A stretch of 64,000 nt of DNA from Bathynomus jamesi (Eukaryota; Arthropoda; Malacostraca; Isopoda; Cirolanidae). Positions 1 to 10,477 of this stretch are shown here, piece by piece. Made by a program: the position numbers and the translations under genes. The stretch is from assembly GCA_023014485.1 (NCBI GenBank), contig JAJOZX010007500.1, positions 151,501 through 215,500 of the forward strand. The letters run 5' to 3'. The notes beneath the pieces were generated by a model that worked only from the letters and a program-made list of their open reading frames with translations, had not been told where the DNA came from and did no database searches. Numbering within the stretch: the stretch's first letter is position 1; every line of letters begins with the position of its first letter.

Positions 1-586
1 GCAAAGAATTAAAAAAATCAACCAATCCGATCATCCAAGCTATCCATGATTCCTGCCATTTATCCTCTAAGCTATAGACTTCTTGGTACGTAAACGTCTG
101 TCTGTAGCTCCACCTAACTTCGACATTACAGTATTATTTCTAATCAATTGTATATATTTCTATCCTTAGTATATTAACTTTCATTATATTCATAATATTT
201 GTCATATGGACTATAATCTGCCAATAATTAATAGTAATCAGGGACAGGAAAGCATGTTATATTCAAAATGTGAAGCATACCTTGATTAGCTATATTAAAG
301 TATTTACTGACATGCAGTTAATAAATGCCTGTAGTGAAATCAGTTGTACTTAATTGAACTTGAGGACAGTGCCGTCATTGTTTTTTTTTCCTTTTCTTGT
401 ATTATTGAAAGTATTTTATAACTAAATTAATTATGTACCTGTCTAACTAGTCTTTCACCAGATTTATATAATTTTATCGTTTACTTTTATTGTTTTAGCA
501 ACTGATGATGGGAGTTTGACTTCCGAAACGTCTACATTAAATCTTCATTATGTTGACTTGGGCGTTGATCACTTTTTATTCTTATA

Positions 587-620
<34 letters not shown>

Positions 621-712
621 AACGGTGTCTCAGAGGTTGCGCACCACAGATTCAGGTCATTCGCACCTATAAATATGGTACACGACTTCTGAGACACCTT
701 ATATACATATTG
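1..712. other. AT-rich non-coding DNA left of the LINE
   Basis: I see no gene here. The stretch holds T runs and a TA microsatellite near 585-620. It also holds a small inverted-repeat element at 624-698, whose ends match over 11 bp (GGTGTCTCAGA and its complement), and a hammerhead-like motif listed separately. Confidence 0.5.
502..529 (+). ncRNA. Hammerhead-ribozyme-like core motif
   Basis: CTGATGA (502-508) is followed by a 5-bp stem with one G-U pair (510-514 with 520-524), a 5-base loop and then GAAAC (525-529). This is the order of the conserved hammerhead core (CUGANGA, stem II, GAAA). Penelope-like retroelements are known to carry minimal hammerheads. I could not find convincing stems I and III, so activity is unproven and chance is possible. 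Confidence 0.3.
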
Positions 713-922
713 TTTTTTTTACGCAAAAACCAGGGAACAAGTGCGAACGCATGCATAAATGTTCACCACCCCCATAGAAGGAAAAAGAGAGAGCCAAAAT
801 CAAGGTCCAGAGTTTTTGAGATGCAAGATAAACTGAGGAAGGTTGTTCCAGAGATGAACAGTTGAGTAGATAAAAGATTGAGAATATCGCTTAACCCTTG
901 CGTCAGAGATGGACAGAAAACG
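713..922 (-). mobile_element. 3' tail of a Jockey-like LINE split by Polinton 1
   Basis: On the minus strand this continues the LINE at 29613-32410. The frame that reads ...HSQPF just right of the Polinton resumes here as SVHL. Downstream comes the LWNNLP-type C-terminal motif usual in arthropod non-LTR retrotransposons. A short A-run near 713-720 looks like the LINE 3' end. The bases at 917-922 (AAAACG) are the left target duplication of Polinton 1. The frame has stops, so it is a dead copy. Confidence 0.7.
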
Positions 923-1580
923 AGTAGTATGGGCGCAAAATGGGAGAGTGCAGGAATGTTCCAATGCAATTGAAAATGTTGGTCACTGCTGCGAAATGTT
1001 GCAAATGGGTTACGCAACAAAGTGGAGGGATATGCAATGAAGGGGAGGGGGGAAACGTTGCAATGGGGTTATGCAATGAAGGGGAGGGGGGAAACGTTGC
1101 AATTGGGGTTATGCAATGAAGGGGAGGGGGTTTATGCAACAAAGGGGAAGGGTTATGCAACAAAGGGGGAGGGGGGAATGTACCAAGAGCAACAAGGGGT
1201 TATGCAACTTGGGGGCGGAGTTATCCCCAAGAGAAAGGGAGAAGGAGGAGGAAGAGTGTTCACCTGGCAGGAGCCAAACGCATATTACGACTTCATTTCA
1301 GCGCCCGCTGTCTTATAAGGTGTAAATCTGCCAGTTGGCTTAGAAGGCGTAAATGGCTTGTTCAGGTGTACAGGTTGAGTTGCCAGATTCCGCTATTTAT
1401 TTAATTAAAGCATATATTATTGACAGCTGGCTTAGAAATCCGTCAGTTGCTTAAATGGCGTAAATGGCTTGTTCAGGTGTACAGGTTGAGTTGTCAGATA
1501 GCACTATTTATTTAACTAAAGCATATATTCTTGACGGTTGGCTTAGAAATCCCTCAGTCGGTTTAGAAGGCGTAACAAGC
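923..1580 (+). repeat. Left terminal inverted repeat of Polinton 1
   Basis: This block recurs in inverted orientation at about 28880-29606. Shared segments in order are the AGTAG[T/G]ATGGGCG terminus, a GGGAGAGTGCAGGAATGT segment, a G-rich minisatellite with units such as GGGGTTATGCAATGAAGG (about 1020-1200), an AAGGAGGAGG-type purine stretch, and a TTCAGGTGTAC-AGGTTGAGTTG motif. The last motif occurs twice, at about 1360 and 1475, inside a roughly 115-bp tandem duplication. The two repeats are clearly diverged. Confidence 0.7.
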
Positions 1581-1589
1581 CATTTGGTA

Positions 1590-1826
1590 TAATTAAATAA
1601 TAATATCGTTTACAACCAAAAGAATTAAATAAAACACCATTACATCATTCTGTTTATTTAGACGAATTATTGGATTCAGAAATATATAGAAAATAAATAT
1701 ACAATCAAACGAGGAATACATGCGATAAAAAATAATAATAGTATAAGAAATATGAACGAGGAATATGTATATAATAAAAAAAAATAAATAAAAAATAGTA
1801 TAACCATCAATATAACAGTACAGGAG

Positions 1827-1879
<53 letters not shown>

Positions 1880-2032
1880 CACACACAATTATATTAAATA
1901 ATTAAATATATTGAAAATAAATACATACATTTTATCTTCTACTGCACTTAACTAAAAATAAAAAATAAAAAACGATGGAGTGTAAACATCAATATAGCAG
2001 TACAGGATATATATATATATATATATATATAC

Positions 2033-2087
<55 letters not shown>

Positions 2088-2250
2088 TATATAATTATGT
2101 TAAATAACTAAATATATTGAAAATAAATATACATCAAAATACATTCACTTTGTTCTACTGCCCAAAACACTAAACTTACACGTAATCGAGTCTACAGTCA
2201 AATCATTATTACTTTGCACTACGCAATAAACGCGGCTTAATAATATTTCA
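1590..2250. other. AT-rich spacer with TA microsatellites
   Basis: No gene seen. It contains two related units of roughly 250-300 bp, each with a long TA tract (about 1830-1875 and 2008-2090) and shared flanks such as AAATATATTGAAAATAAAT. It lies between the inverted repeat and gene Y of Polinton 1. Confidence 0.5.
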
Positions 2251-2255
2251 CCGCT

Positions 2256-2526
2256 CTAGTTATAGGGAAACCTATACGCTATATAAATGGCCTTCATATC
2301 GTTCAATACTATTTTTGTGCCCACTTTACATCTGGTTGGCAAGTTATCTTTAAATACGACTAGAATACAATCAAAAGCACGCACAAAGAGGTTATCGTTA
2401 GCCACAACATCATTATTAAATACAAGTTTATAAACACTCCTTTCAAATCGAGGGTTTATTTTTACCGATATATTTACCAAATTTCTGTCGAGGATGAAAC
2501 GGTTTCGCGTAGGGACAAGAGCATTA
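2256..2526 (-). pseudogene. Polinton 1 gene Y, distal (C-terminal) part
   Basis: This is the 3' part of an unknown Polinton gene whose 5' part is at 4903-5290. The transposon at 2527-4902 separates them. The segment encoding LVPTRNRFILD matches the last bases of the window (63966-64000), where the second Polinton carries the uninterrupted gene. About 90 residues are readable here before a stop, with no recognised domain. I do not recognise the family. Confidence 0.6.
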
Positions 2527-4902
2527 CACAGGCCTGCAATAGACAAACTTTTTTCATAATTTTAGCTGTTTACAATGTATTTTTGTGTGCTGAATTCGAA
2601 AAACATAATAAAAATGTCATACGACACAAAGTTATTTCACAAATTCGATTTTTTTGTGAAGCGACTTCGAGAAAATGCCAGATTTCCGGAAATTACTAGA
2701 AACTTCTAAGAGACTATAAATACTGGGTTGCCAAGCCGTATGAGTCAGTTGTTACTCAGATTTCATGACGTGCGCACAATGATTCATCTGAAACGAATTT
2801 TTTCAGTGATTTTGAGTTGTTTTTTGTGTTTTATATCGGCGAACTAGCGTGTTTTGATAGTGTTAAGAAAGCCTTATTTAGCCTTTATTAAATTAAATTC
2901 AAGACTCTTATTGTGTTCTGGGTACTGTAGTAAGTTGTGAATCATGGCTAGCCGTGGATGTGTCAACAGTCCCGACAGCTTCTGCTACATATGCGGGGAA
3001 TTTGTGATCAAGAAACATCAAAGAAACGTAACAAATTTTATTAGGCAAGTGTACCATGCCTACTTTGGAATGAAACTAGGAGACCAAGACAAACCATGGG
3101 CACCACACAAAGTTTGTTTTATTTGCGTAGGGGATCTAAGGAAATGGTGTAAAGGCAAAAAGAAAGCATTCAGATTTGGTGTGCCAATGGTATGGAGGGA
3201 GCCAAAAAATCACTGTGATGACTGCTATTTTTGCTCTTGTGATGTTAAAGGCTATAACTCAAAAAATAAGAAAGCCATATTCTATCCAAATCTTCCATCA
3301 GCTTTTCGATCTGTTCCTCATGGGCCAGAAGTTCCAGTTCCGCTTCCACCAGAAACATTAGAAGATTTGCCTAGTAATTCTGGTTCAGATACTGATCATG
3401 AAGAATTTCAGTGTGATATAGGAAGTCAAGACCCCCAGTTGTTCACTCAATCTGAACTAAACGATTTAGTGAGAAATTTGGGATTATCCAAGGAATCTGC
3501 TGAACTCTTAGGCTCCAGATTAAAAGAAAGAAATTTATTATCAGCTGGAACATCGATATATTTGTATAGAAGAAGAGAAAAGGAGTTTATTCACTACTTC
3601 TCACATGAGGGCAATTTAGTTTACTGTAGTGATATTGATGGTTTGGTACAGGCATTTGGCATTGAGTACAAAGCGGATGAATGGAGACTTTTCATCGACT
3701 CTTCTAAAAGAAGTCTAAAAGCTGTTCTTTTGCACAATGGGAACAAGTATGCCTCTGTACCTGTTGGTCACTCGGTACATCTCCAAGAAAGTTATGAGAA
3801 TTTGGAATTGGTTCTTACAAAGATAAAATATTATGATCATCACTGGATGATTTGTGGAGACCTTAAGGTATTGTGCATGCTTCTGGGGCAGCAGGGAGGA
3901 TATACTAAGTTCCCATGTTTCCTTTGTGAATGGGATAGCAGAGCAAAGAGTCAACATTGGGAGCAAAAACACTGGCCACAAAGATGATCTCTAGAACCTG
4001 GAAGCAAGAATATTTTGCGTAAAAATCTTGTTGACCCAAAGAAAGTACTTCTACCACCTCTTCATATAAAACTAGGCCTTATGAAACAGTTTGTTAAGGC
4101 ATTAGAAAAAAGTGGAGAATGCTTTAAGTACCTCTGCAAGAAGTTCCCTAACCTATCAGAAGCAAAATTAAGAGAAGGTATTTTTGTAGGCCCAGACATT
4201 AGAAGACTGCTGTCAGATGAAAACTTCTTGTCTACGATGACTGAAGTAGAAAAAGAGGCTTGGAATTCATTCAAAAGTGTGGTTACTAAGTTCCTTGGGA
4301 ATAATATGGACCCTGAATATGCACTCATTGTTGAAAACATGCTGGAGAAATTCAAAGCTTTGGGATGCTCAATGAGTATCAAAATTCATTTCTTGAATGT
4401 ACACTTGGACTTTTTCCCAGAAAATCTAGGTGCAGTAAGTGAGGAACAGGGAGAACGTTTCCATCAAGACATTAAGGAGATGGAAAAGAGATACCAAGGC
4501 CGGTGGAACGTTAATATGATGGGGGATTATTGCTGGATGCTGCATCGTGAAAATCCGGAAGCAGCGCACAAAAGGAAATGCAACAGGCGCAGCTTCACTG
4601 GCAAAAGAAAACGGGACTACTAAGCCATTCCACTAAGTAAAGATGTAAGTATCCAAGTTTTATAGTTTTTTAAAATAAATATATTCAGAAATGGTCAGGA
4701 AATAGGTTTCATGTGGTAATTCTTCACTACTTATTTTATTCAGTAACATATTACAATATAAAAAAGTCATAGCAAATTGTGAAAAAACTATACGTGATGG
4801 AGCAAATCTGAGGCCGTTTTTGGATTTAGCACCCCAAATTCCTATAAAACCAGCATACAATTTCAAAAAAGTTTTTAGGACCCTCAATTTTGCAGGCCTG
4901 TG
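2527..4902 (+). mobile_element. CAC-ended DNA transposon (CMC/Chapaev-like) inserted in gene Y
   Basis: The termini are CACAGGCCTGCAA in inverted orientation, with a perfect 3-bp target duplication TTA (2524-2526 and 4903-4905). Removing the 2376-bp element plus one TTA restores a stretch that aligns without gaps to the second Polinton near 63950-63975. CAC ends with 3-bp duplications fit the CMC group. The encoded protein belongs to the same family as the element at 45151-47838. Superfamily assignment is inference. Confidence 0.8.
2944..4623 (+). pseudogene. Transposase-like protein of the CAC-ended element, one in-frame stop
   Basis: The frame is open for about 560 codons except for a single TGA at 3985-3987; the same frame continues to 4623. 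The N-terminus has paired CxxC motifs (FCYICG and VCFICVGD, plus CDDCYFCSCD) of zinc-binding type. Then come a conserved YPNLPSA segment, a proline-rich linker, an acidic region, and a core with FPCFLCEWDSRA and HLDFFPENLGAVSEEQGERF. The homologue at 45888-47569 conserves all of these. The family is widespread as uncharacterised proteins in arthropods. Its transposase role follows from the precise terminal repeats and target duplication around it. It was probably active recently, given a single lesion. Confidence 0.7.
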
Positions 4903-5290
4903 TTATTATCAAATGCATTCTTCCACATCAGTCGTATATCAATGCATGGCTGATCGTTATTTATACACAACGTACAAACAATGGCATATGAGGGGGGTAT
5001 CACTAATCTGCTCTCTTCTTGTACCTACACCTGCAGGAATTTTATAACGATCCTCACTCCACTTCTCAACTACCACGAAGATTCTATACATCTCCTCAAC
5101 ACTTAAATAAACAACATTCCGTTTGTTTGTTTGTTTGTCTACAAGTCGTTTCCAGTACATAGTTAGTGGCACTGGTTTTACGTCTGAACACGCGCAACGA
5201 CTTCGTCACGGACACATCGTCCACGGGGTTGAGAATGCTGCTCAAAGGAAGTTCCACCGTATTCGAGGAGCGCACGTCCAGTCGGTTCAA
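4903..5290 (-). pseudogene. Polinton 1 gene Y, proximal (N-terminal) part
   Basis: The gene starts at 5290 with MNRLDVRSSNTVELPLSSIL and shifts frame near 5100-5120. It continues with YLSVEEMYRIF and KIPAGVGTRREQISD, which match the second copy at 63627-63900 (YLSVEEMNRIF, KIPAGVGTRREQISD). It is then cut by the transposon at 4902. The frameshift lies in a GTTT repeat at 5119-5136, a likely slippage site. Function unknown. Conservation between the copies shows it is a real Polinton gene. Confidence 0.6.
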
Positions 5291-5552
5291 GCTCTGAGAT
5301 GACTATAAGCCACATGCAAAGGATCGGCTCGACGGGAGGAGTGAGTCACACCATAAGCTAATGAAACGTGTACGGCGCTGTTCCAACATGTAAGAGTCAT
5401 GTGAATACTTGTATCCCATTATATTGGGTAGGTGTTTTGAGAAATTTTCCGGGACATGAAGTAATACCGGCTTTAATGTTTTATCACTCCCACTCCCCAG
5501 AATACGCACCAGACATTTTTGCATAGGGGGATTTTCACGAACTAAACACATT

Positions 5553-6089
5553 TTATTCACACTCCGGCGCACTATTTGAGAGAAACATATGACCATATTT
5601 TTCCTTTTTGCTTAGCATGCGATATTCATCTCTAAATTCTGTTAAATATTCAAGCAGACCTTTAGCCACAACCTCACTACAAACCTCGTCATGATATATA
5701 TTAATGTAGTGGTAAAAATACTTAAGATTCTCCATGATGACAAGATTTACATTCTCAGTCGCATGGTACGAGTACTTGGTATGATGCAACATGACATAAT
5801 ATCGCTTGTCGCACCACTCATCAACAAAACTCACTAACCATATCCGTTGCTTCTCTTCTGCACGTGTTGTTTCTTCTAATTCACGGTATATGTAAGCTTT
5901 TGTAAAGTTTAGTCCTACAACATAGTTCAGTATATCACTTGTACCACGAAATCCTGCAATGTTCTCGCCAGAATAGCCGTAGAGTATTTGTACCTCTCGT
6001 TCCTCCGCACGATTCAATGTAGCCTTAAAAGTATCAAAGGAGGGTGGAATAGGGAGCCATTCAGTAACCTTATCTTCACACTTTATACT
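5553..6089 (-). pseudogene. Polinton 1 gene X, main part
   Basis: About 175 residues of an unknown Polinton protein, ending at 5553. The first codons lie at 15671-15722; 9.6 kb of two nested transposons separate them. Conserved stretches shared with the second copy (62801-63387) include VQILYGYSG, IAGFRGT, DEWCDKRYYVMLHHT, LKYFYHYI and KYGHMFLSNSAPEC. Composition is rich in Tyr, His and acidic residues, with no membrane segment. This part is open. I cannot assign a function; position next to PolB suggests a PolB-arm accessory protein. Confidence 0.65.
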
Positions 6090-6723
6090 GTAGGGTGTCC
6101 CATTTTTCACTTTTTTTTAAAATGTAAATGTCCATACTTTTTTCTTGTTAGAACTGGTCCACTGAATACAACCATATCAAAAGAAAATCTTTTTCTGAAT
6201 TTTATGGGTCCCCACACCCCCCTCGAAATATTTTGCGTTCTCGGAATGCAAAAATTGGAATTTTGGGGAGTACATTTGACACTGAGGAGCCAATTATTTA
6301 TACAACACCTACATATTTGGTACAAAATGATAGCTACATTCATGCACGTAACATTAAGATCCATCAAAAGTGTTTAATAAATGAATAAGTACTTATAATT
6401 AATATTCTTTCATTATAGTAGGTCGAAATTAAGGGTAAATATTTTTAGGTAGGCTCCCTATTTTTATTTACTCTATATTTCCAATAAATTATTATTTATA
6501 TATTTTTATTTATGTAGTTTTATGCAGTATTGTTAATAATTTAGGTAATATATATTACATTTATATTTTTCAGTTTTATGAAAAAAAAATTTGTGGAGAT
6601 AACATAGTACTGTTATGATACTGCCCTCTCGTGGCGTTTCTGCTCAACACACAGTGTTTGTTTTGTCAGTTGTTGTCCTGTAGAAGTGCTGTGTGTTTGT
6701 AGGCTCACAACAGTACTTTCGAT

Positions 6724-9009
6724 ATGGATAGTAGTAAGCCAGTGCTCAGAAAAGATATAACAACTTATGATTCAATATTAGGTAAACTCAAAGATGATAT
6801 ACATACCGAAGAAGGCTGCATGCTTCCAACAAATGGTGATGTCACAAGATATTTTTGCTTTCTGAGAAGACAACAAATCAATCAAATCAATCAGAGAAAT
6901 GTCTCAAAGGAGGAAAATATAAAAATTGTTTTACGAAAAGTTAGATATATTTGGAATAAGGCAGGCATTCCCTCGAAAGACATCGCTAAACGTAAATCAC
7001 CAAGAATGATGATACTTGATTTAATAAATAAACATGATAACTTGATTAAACATAGAAATAGAAAAAAATATGAGTGCGAAAAGCAAAATTTCTTGGATCA
7101 TATGAATAAATTCGACATTTCGACCCAAAATGCTGTTGAAGAAATTCGAAAGGATTCAATGAAATCTACAGATCAGAAGACTGAAGATATCGCATTTTTA
7201 GAAGATCAGCGAGGTGAGAGGAAATACGGTTTGGGTCCAGTTGACAAAGGATATGTTGCAAAGGTGTTCAGAAAACAGGCCAGGATTCATGAAGAGAAAA
7301 ATCGAACAATGAAAGAAGAACAACGCCAATCTTTAGGAAAAAAAGGTAAGGGTGAAAAGCGCGAAGACACATTTGACAGTGATTCAGGAGATGACGCGGC
7401 AGATGAAGACTTCTCTCCCAAGCCAGGTCCATCAAAGAACGCTGTAAACGTGCTTAAGTCAAACCTAATATCAAATACAGCAGATCGCCTAGGCCTTTCA
7501 TTACGACAACGCAGTGGCTTTGCTTCAGTAGTTGCAGCAGAGTGTGGGAAAAATATTGCAGAAATGAGTATTTCACAAAGTACGGCAGGTCGAGCAGCTA
7601 AAACAACAAGGAAAAGAAAGGCAGAATCCATCAGAGAGGAATTTATTGTTCCTGAATATGTTTTGATTCATTGGGACAGCAAAATGATTGGTGATCTATC
7701 AAATGAGAAAGAAGAGAGATTGGCGATTCTTGTTACTGGAGGTAGGGATGTAGAAAAGTTACTCTCCGTGCCGAAAATCGAAAATACAACAGGACTGACA
7801 CAAGCATCAGCAGTTGTAGAGTCTATGTTTAGCTGGCAATTGGAGAATAATGTGTATGGCATGGTTTTTGATACCACTGCTTCCAATTCTGGCTGGGTAA
7901 AAGGAGCTTGCATAAAAGTAGACGACCTACTCGGGAAAAAATTGTTTTGGATGGCCTGCCGTCATCACATGGCTGAGAGAATTTTATCGGCTGTCTATTT
8001 GAAAATATTTGGTAAGACGACTTCTCCAGTAAATGAAGATTTCAAGAAATTCAAAGAAAACGATTGGAAGAATATTGACACCAAACAACCTTATAAGCAT
8101 CTTGAAATAAAAGATCGATATCTGCGGAATTTAAAAGAGGAAAACATCAAATATATGAAAGATGTCCTTAACAATAAAAGGAGTCTTCCCCGAGATGACG
8201 AAGTTGCTGAAACATCACTTCTGATTCTTGACGTAGTCCCTTCACGAGGAACGCACTGGATGAAGCCTGGGGCATTTCATCACGCAAGATGGATGGCAGC
8301 TATACTTTATATACATAAAATGTATGCTTTCTGCAATCAAGTTGGGTTTGACTCAATGACCATTTATAAGCTTGAAAGGATGTGTATCTTTACGACACCT
8401 TTCTATGGAAAGTATTGGCTTTCGTGCACAAACGCAGTTGATGCCCCTGTAAATGATCTCGACTTTTACAGGGAAATGGTTCGCTACAAGCAAATAGACA
8501 GTGATATCGCTGAAACAGCTTTAAACACTTTTAAAGGTTATTATTGGTACCTAACTGAGGAACTTACACCAATGGCTCTCTTTGGTTCTTTGAGCAATGA
8601 AGATAAGAGCATGATGGCAAAAGAACTATTACATTCTGTCCATCCTAAAGACTGTCATATAGGCCAACCTGTCTTCCCCATTTTGAAACAGAATGTTAAG
8701 CTCCACCGACTTATTGGTTCCAAGTCTTGGTTTTTCTTTCGCCAACTAGACTCAACAGGCTACTGGCTTAAAAAGCCTGTTCTTATGTGGGAAACTGATG
8801 AAGATTATATCAGGATGAAGAATATAATTTCTTTTGCAAAAGTTGTTAATGATACGCAGCGGGGAGTTAAATTGATGCAAGATTTCTATGGCACATGCAA
8901 GGATGAGAATGAAATTCAGGAACTTCTACAGGTTGTTAAAGAAAACAGGCGTATAATCCCTGTTGTTTCAAAGAAAATATTAATCAATATGACAAAAAGA
9001 CAAGACTAG
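6724..9009 (+). CDS. Transposase-like protein, 761 aa, intact
   Basis: This is the only long unbroken transposon gene in the window. The first third is basic and charged with a likely disordered KKGKGEKREDTFDSDSGDD stretch near residue 210-230. A catalytic-like core follows: VLIHWDSKMI (about residue 315), GMVFDTTASNSGW (about 380) and FWMACRHHMAERIL (about 410). The Asp in FDTT and the following Cys-His-His pattern resemble the DDE/RNase-H fold of hAT-like transposases. No zinc-finger BED domain is obvious. Start chosen at the first ATG after the terminal repeat and upstream T/G-rich leader. The element it sits in has clean ends, so it may have been mobile recently. Confidence 0.7.
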   Translation: MDSSKPVLRKDITTYDSILGKLKDDIHTEEGCMLPTNGDVTRYFCFLRRQQINQINQRNVSKEENIKIVLRKVRYIWNKAGIPSKDIAKRKSPRMMILDLINKHDNLIKHRNRKKYECEKQNFLDHMNKFDISTQNAVEEIRKDSMKSTDQKTEDIAFLEDQRGERKYGLGPVDKGYVAKVFRKQARIHEEKNRTMKEEQRQSLGKKGKGEKREDTFDSDSGDDAADEDFSPKPGPSKNAVNVLKSNLISNTADRLGLSLRQRSGFASVVAAECGKNIAEMSISQSTAGRAAKTTRKRKAESIREEFIVPEYVLIHWDSKMIGDLSNEKEERLAILVTGGRDVEKLLSVPKIENTTGLTQASAVVESMFSWQLENNVYGMVFDTTASNSGWVKGACIKVDDLLGKKLFWMACRHHMAERILSAVYLKIFGKTTSPVNEDFKKFKENDWKNIDTKQPYKHLEIKDRYLRNLKEENIKYMKDVLNNKRSLPRDDEVAETSLLILDVVPSRGTHWMKPGAFHHARWMAAILYIHKMYAFCNQVGFDSMTIYKLERMCIFTTPFYGKYWLSCTNAVDAPVNDLDFYREMVRYKQIDSDIAETALNTFKGYYWYLTEELTPMALFGSLSNEDKSMMAKELLHSVHPKDCHIGQPVFPILKQNVKLHRLIGSKSWFFFRQLDSTGYWLKKPVLMWETDEDYIRMKNIISFAKVVNDTQRGVKLMQDFYGTCKDENEIQELLQVVKENRRIIPVVSKKILINMTKRQD

Positions 9010-9480
9010 TTAGGCCTAAGTAATATACCATTCTAATGTTGTTTCTTTTTAGTTGTATATTGGAAAGCTATATATTTTGTATTTTATTAACTTTATTCCT
9101 TTTTCCTTGTAAAAGTATATTTTGATTTATGCAATGAGTAAAAAAAAAAAAAGACGATGGGGCTTTGCAAATTTCTGTATTTGCAAAGTTGTTTCCACTT
9201 TGATAGCATAAGTTGAATTTATCTTTGTTCGATTTTTCATCCTATCTTATCAAAGCCCATCGCCGTGGAACTGCATTGGGATGATGCTCTATGAGTGGCG
9301 GTAACACTCGTGTTAAAAATGAGATATTAGAAATAACTTTCAAATAATTTTGGTAAAAATTACTCGTGATTTTTTCATGAGGTAACATTTTTGTGGTAAA
9401 GAGTTCCTGTAATGAATCGATTTTGATGTACAAATTCTTTTTCATTTATTAAACACTTCAGATGGGTGTTTTAATGTTAG
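9010..9480. other. 3' non-coding part of the 8-bp-duplication transposon
   Basis: No gene seen. It holds a polyadenylation-like AT-rich stretch and a subterminal inverted pair, CGATGGGGCTTTG near 9154 and CAAAGCCCATCG near 9247, which could be transposase-binding or hairpin sequence. Confidence 0.4.
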
Positions 9481-10477
9481 GTGCATGAATGTAGCTCTCA
9501 TTTTGTACCAAATATGTAGGTGTTGTATAAATAATTGGCTCCTCAGTGTCAAATGTACTCCCCAAAATGCCAATTTTTGCATTCCGAGAGCGCAAAATAT
9601 TTCGAGGGGGGTGGGGGGGTGGCCCTAAAATTCAGAAAAAGATTTTATTTTGATATGGTTGTATTCAATGGACCAGTTCTAACAAGAAAAAAAGTATGGA
9701 CATTGACATTTTTAAAAAAAGTGAAAAATGGGACACCCTACTTTATAGTCCGGTTGCACCTGACCCCCGCTTGGCTTTTTCAATATGGCCGCCATTTTCC
9801 AAGATGGCCGGCGAAACTGAAAAAATCCCATATCCTGGTCAATACTTGGATTTTGGTGATCTTGGTGTCATTTCTAGGGGTTTTTAGGATGATGAGTCGA
9901 TCTGGAGGGGTTGCAGATACTTTGGGAGTCGTTTTGACCCACATTCGTCAATACTCAAGGTCATTGGAGGTGAAACGCCACCCGAAATAAGGAATATCCC
10001 ATATCCCGGGCAGTCGTGGAGATATTTTGGTGATCTTACTGTCGTTTTTATGGTTTTGGGCGAGACTGAGTAGTTCTCTAGGCACATGATAACAGTAGGA
10101 TATCATTTTGCAACTCTATGGGTCAAGTCAAGGTCATTTGAGGTTAAAGTTTGGCCTTGAAATATGATAATGCCACAGTTGACATCACTGTATTTGCCTT
10201 ATTTCAGTGACAATTTCTACAATCTAACTAACTGCTGAGCACTTAACAATTTTTCTGCAGATAAAACCAGATCATAATGCTTAAATGACATAACCCACAT
10301 TATATGGATATGGATATTCGGATATAAACTACAATTTATGCTGAAGCGCAAGGCACATGCATTCTATGGAAGGTTGCAAAGCTACAAGATATGACCTCGT
10401 AAGCAAAACAAAGCTCACACCTAGCTGGGGGATTGGCATTGACAACTTTGATGCAGTTATTCACATTAGGTAACCAT

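Larger units (their letters stand above)
6090..9741 (+). mobile_element. RNase-H-fold DNA transposon with 8-bp target duplication
   Basis: Terminal inverted repeats of about 260 bp (6090-6350 and 9481-9741) begin GTAGGGTGTCCCATTTTTC. Flanks are TTTATACT (6082-6089) and TTTATAGT (9742-9749), an 8-bp duplication with one mismatch. The target straddles the junction of gene X and the Academ-like element, so this insertion is the younger of the two. One long gene (6724-9009) fills the centre. An 8-bp duplication fits hAT or related groups, but I do not place it firmly. Confidence 0.8.

Noticed and set aside
1022..1325. Plus-strand frames with MKGRGE repeats
   Set aside because: They come from the G-rich minisatellite in the Polinton inverted repeat; the frame is not kept in the right repeat.
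1593..1888. Open frames rich in YIYIYIY on the minus strand
   Set aside because: They are translations of TA microsatellites, with no start context or homology.
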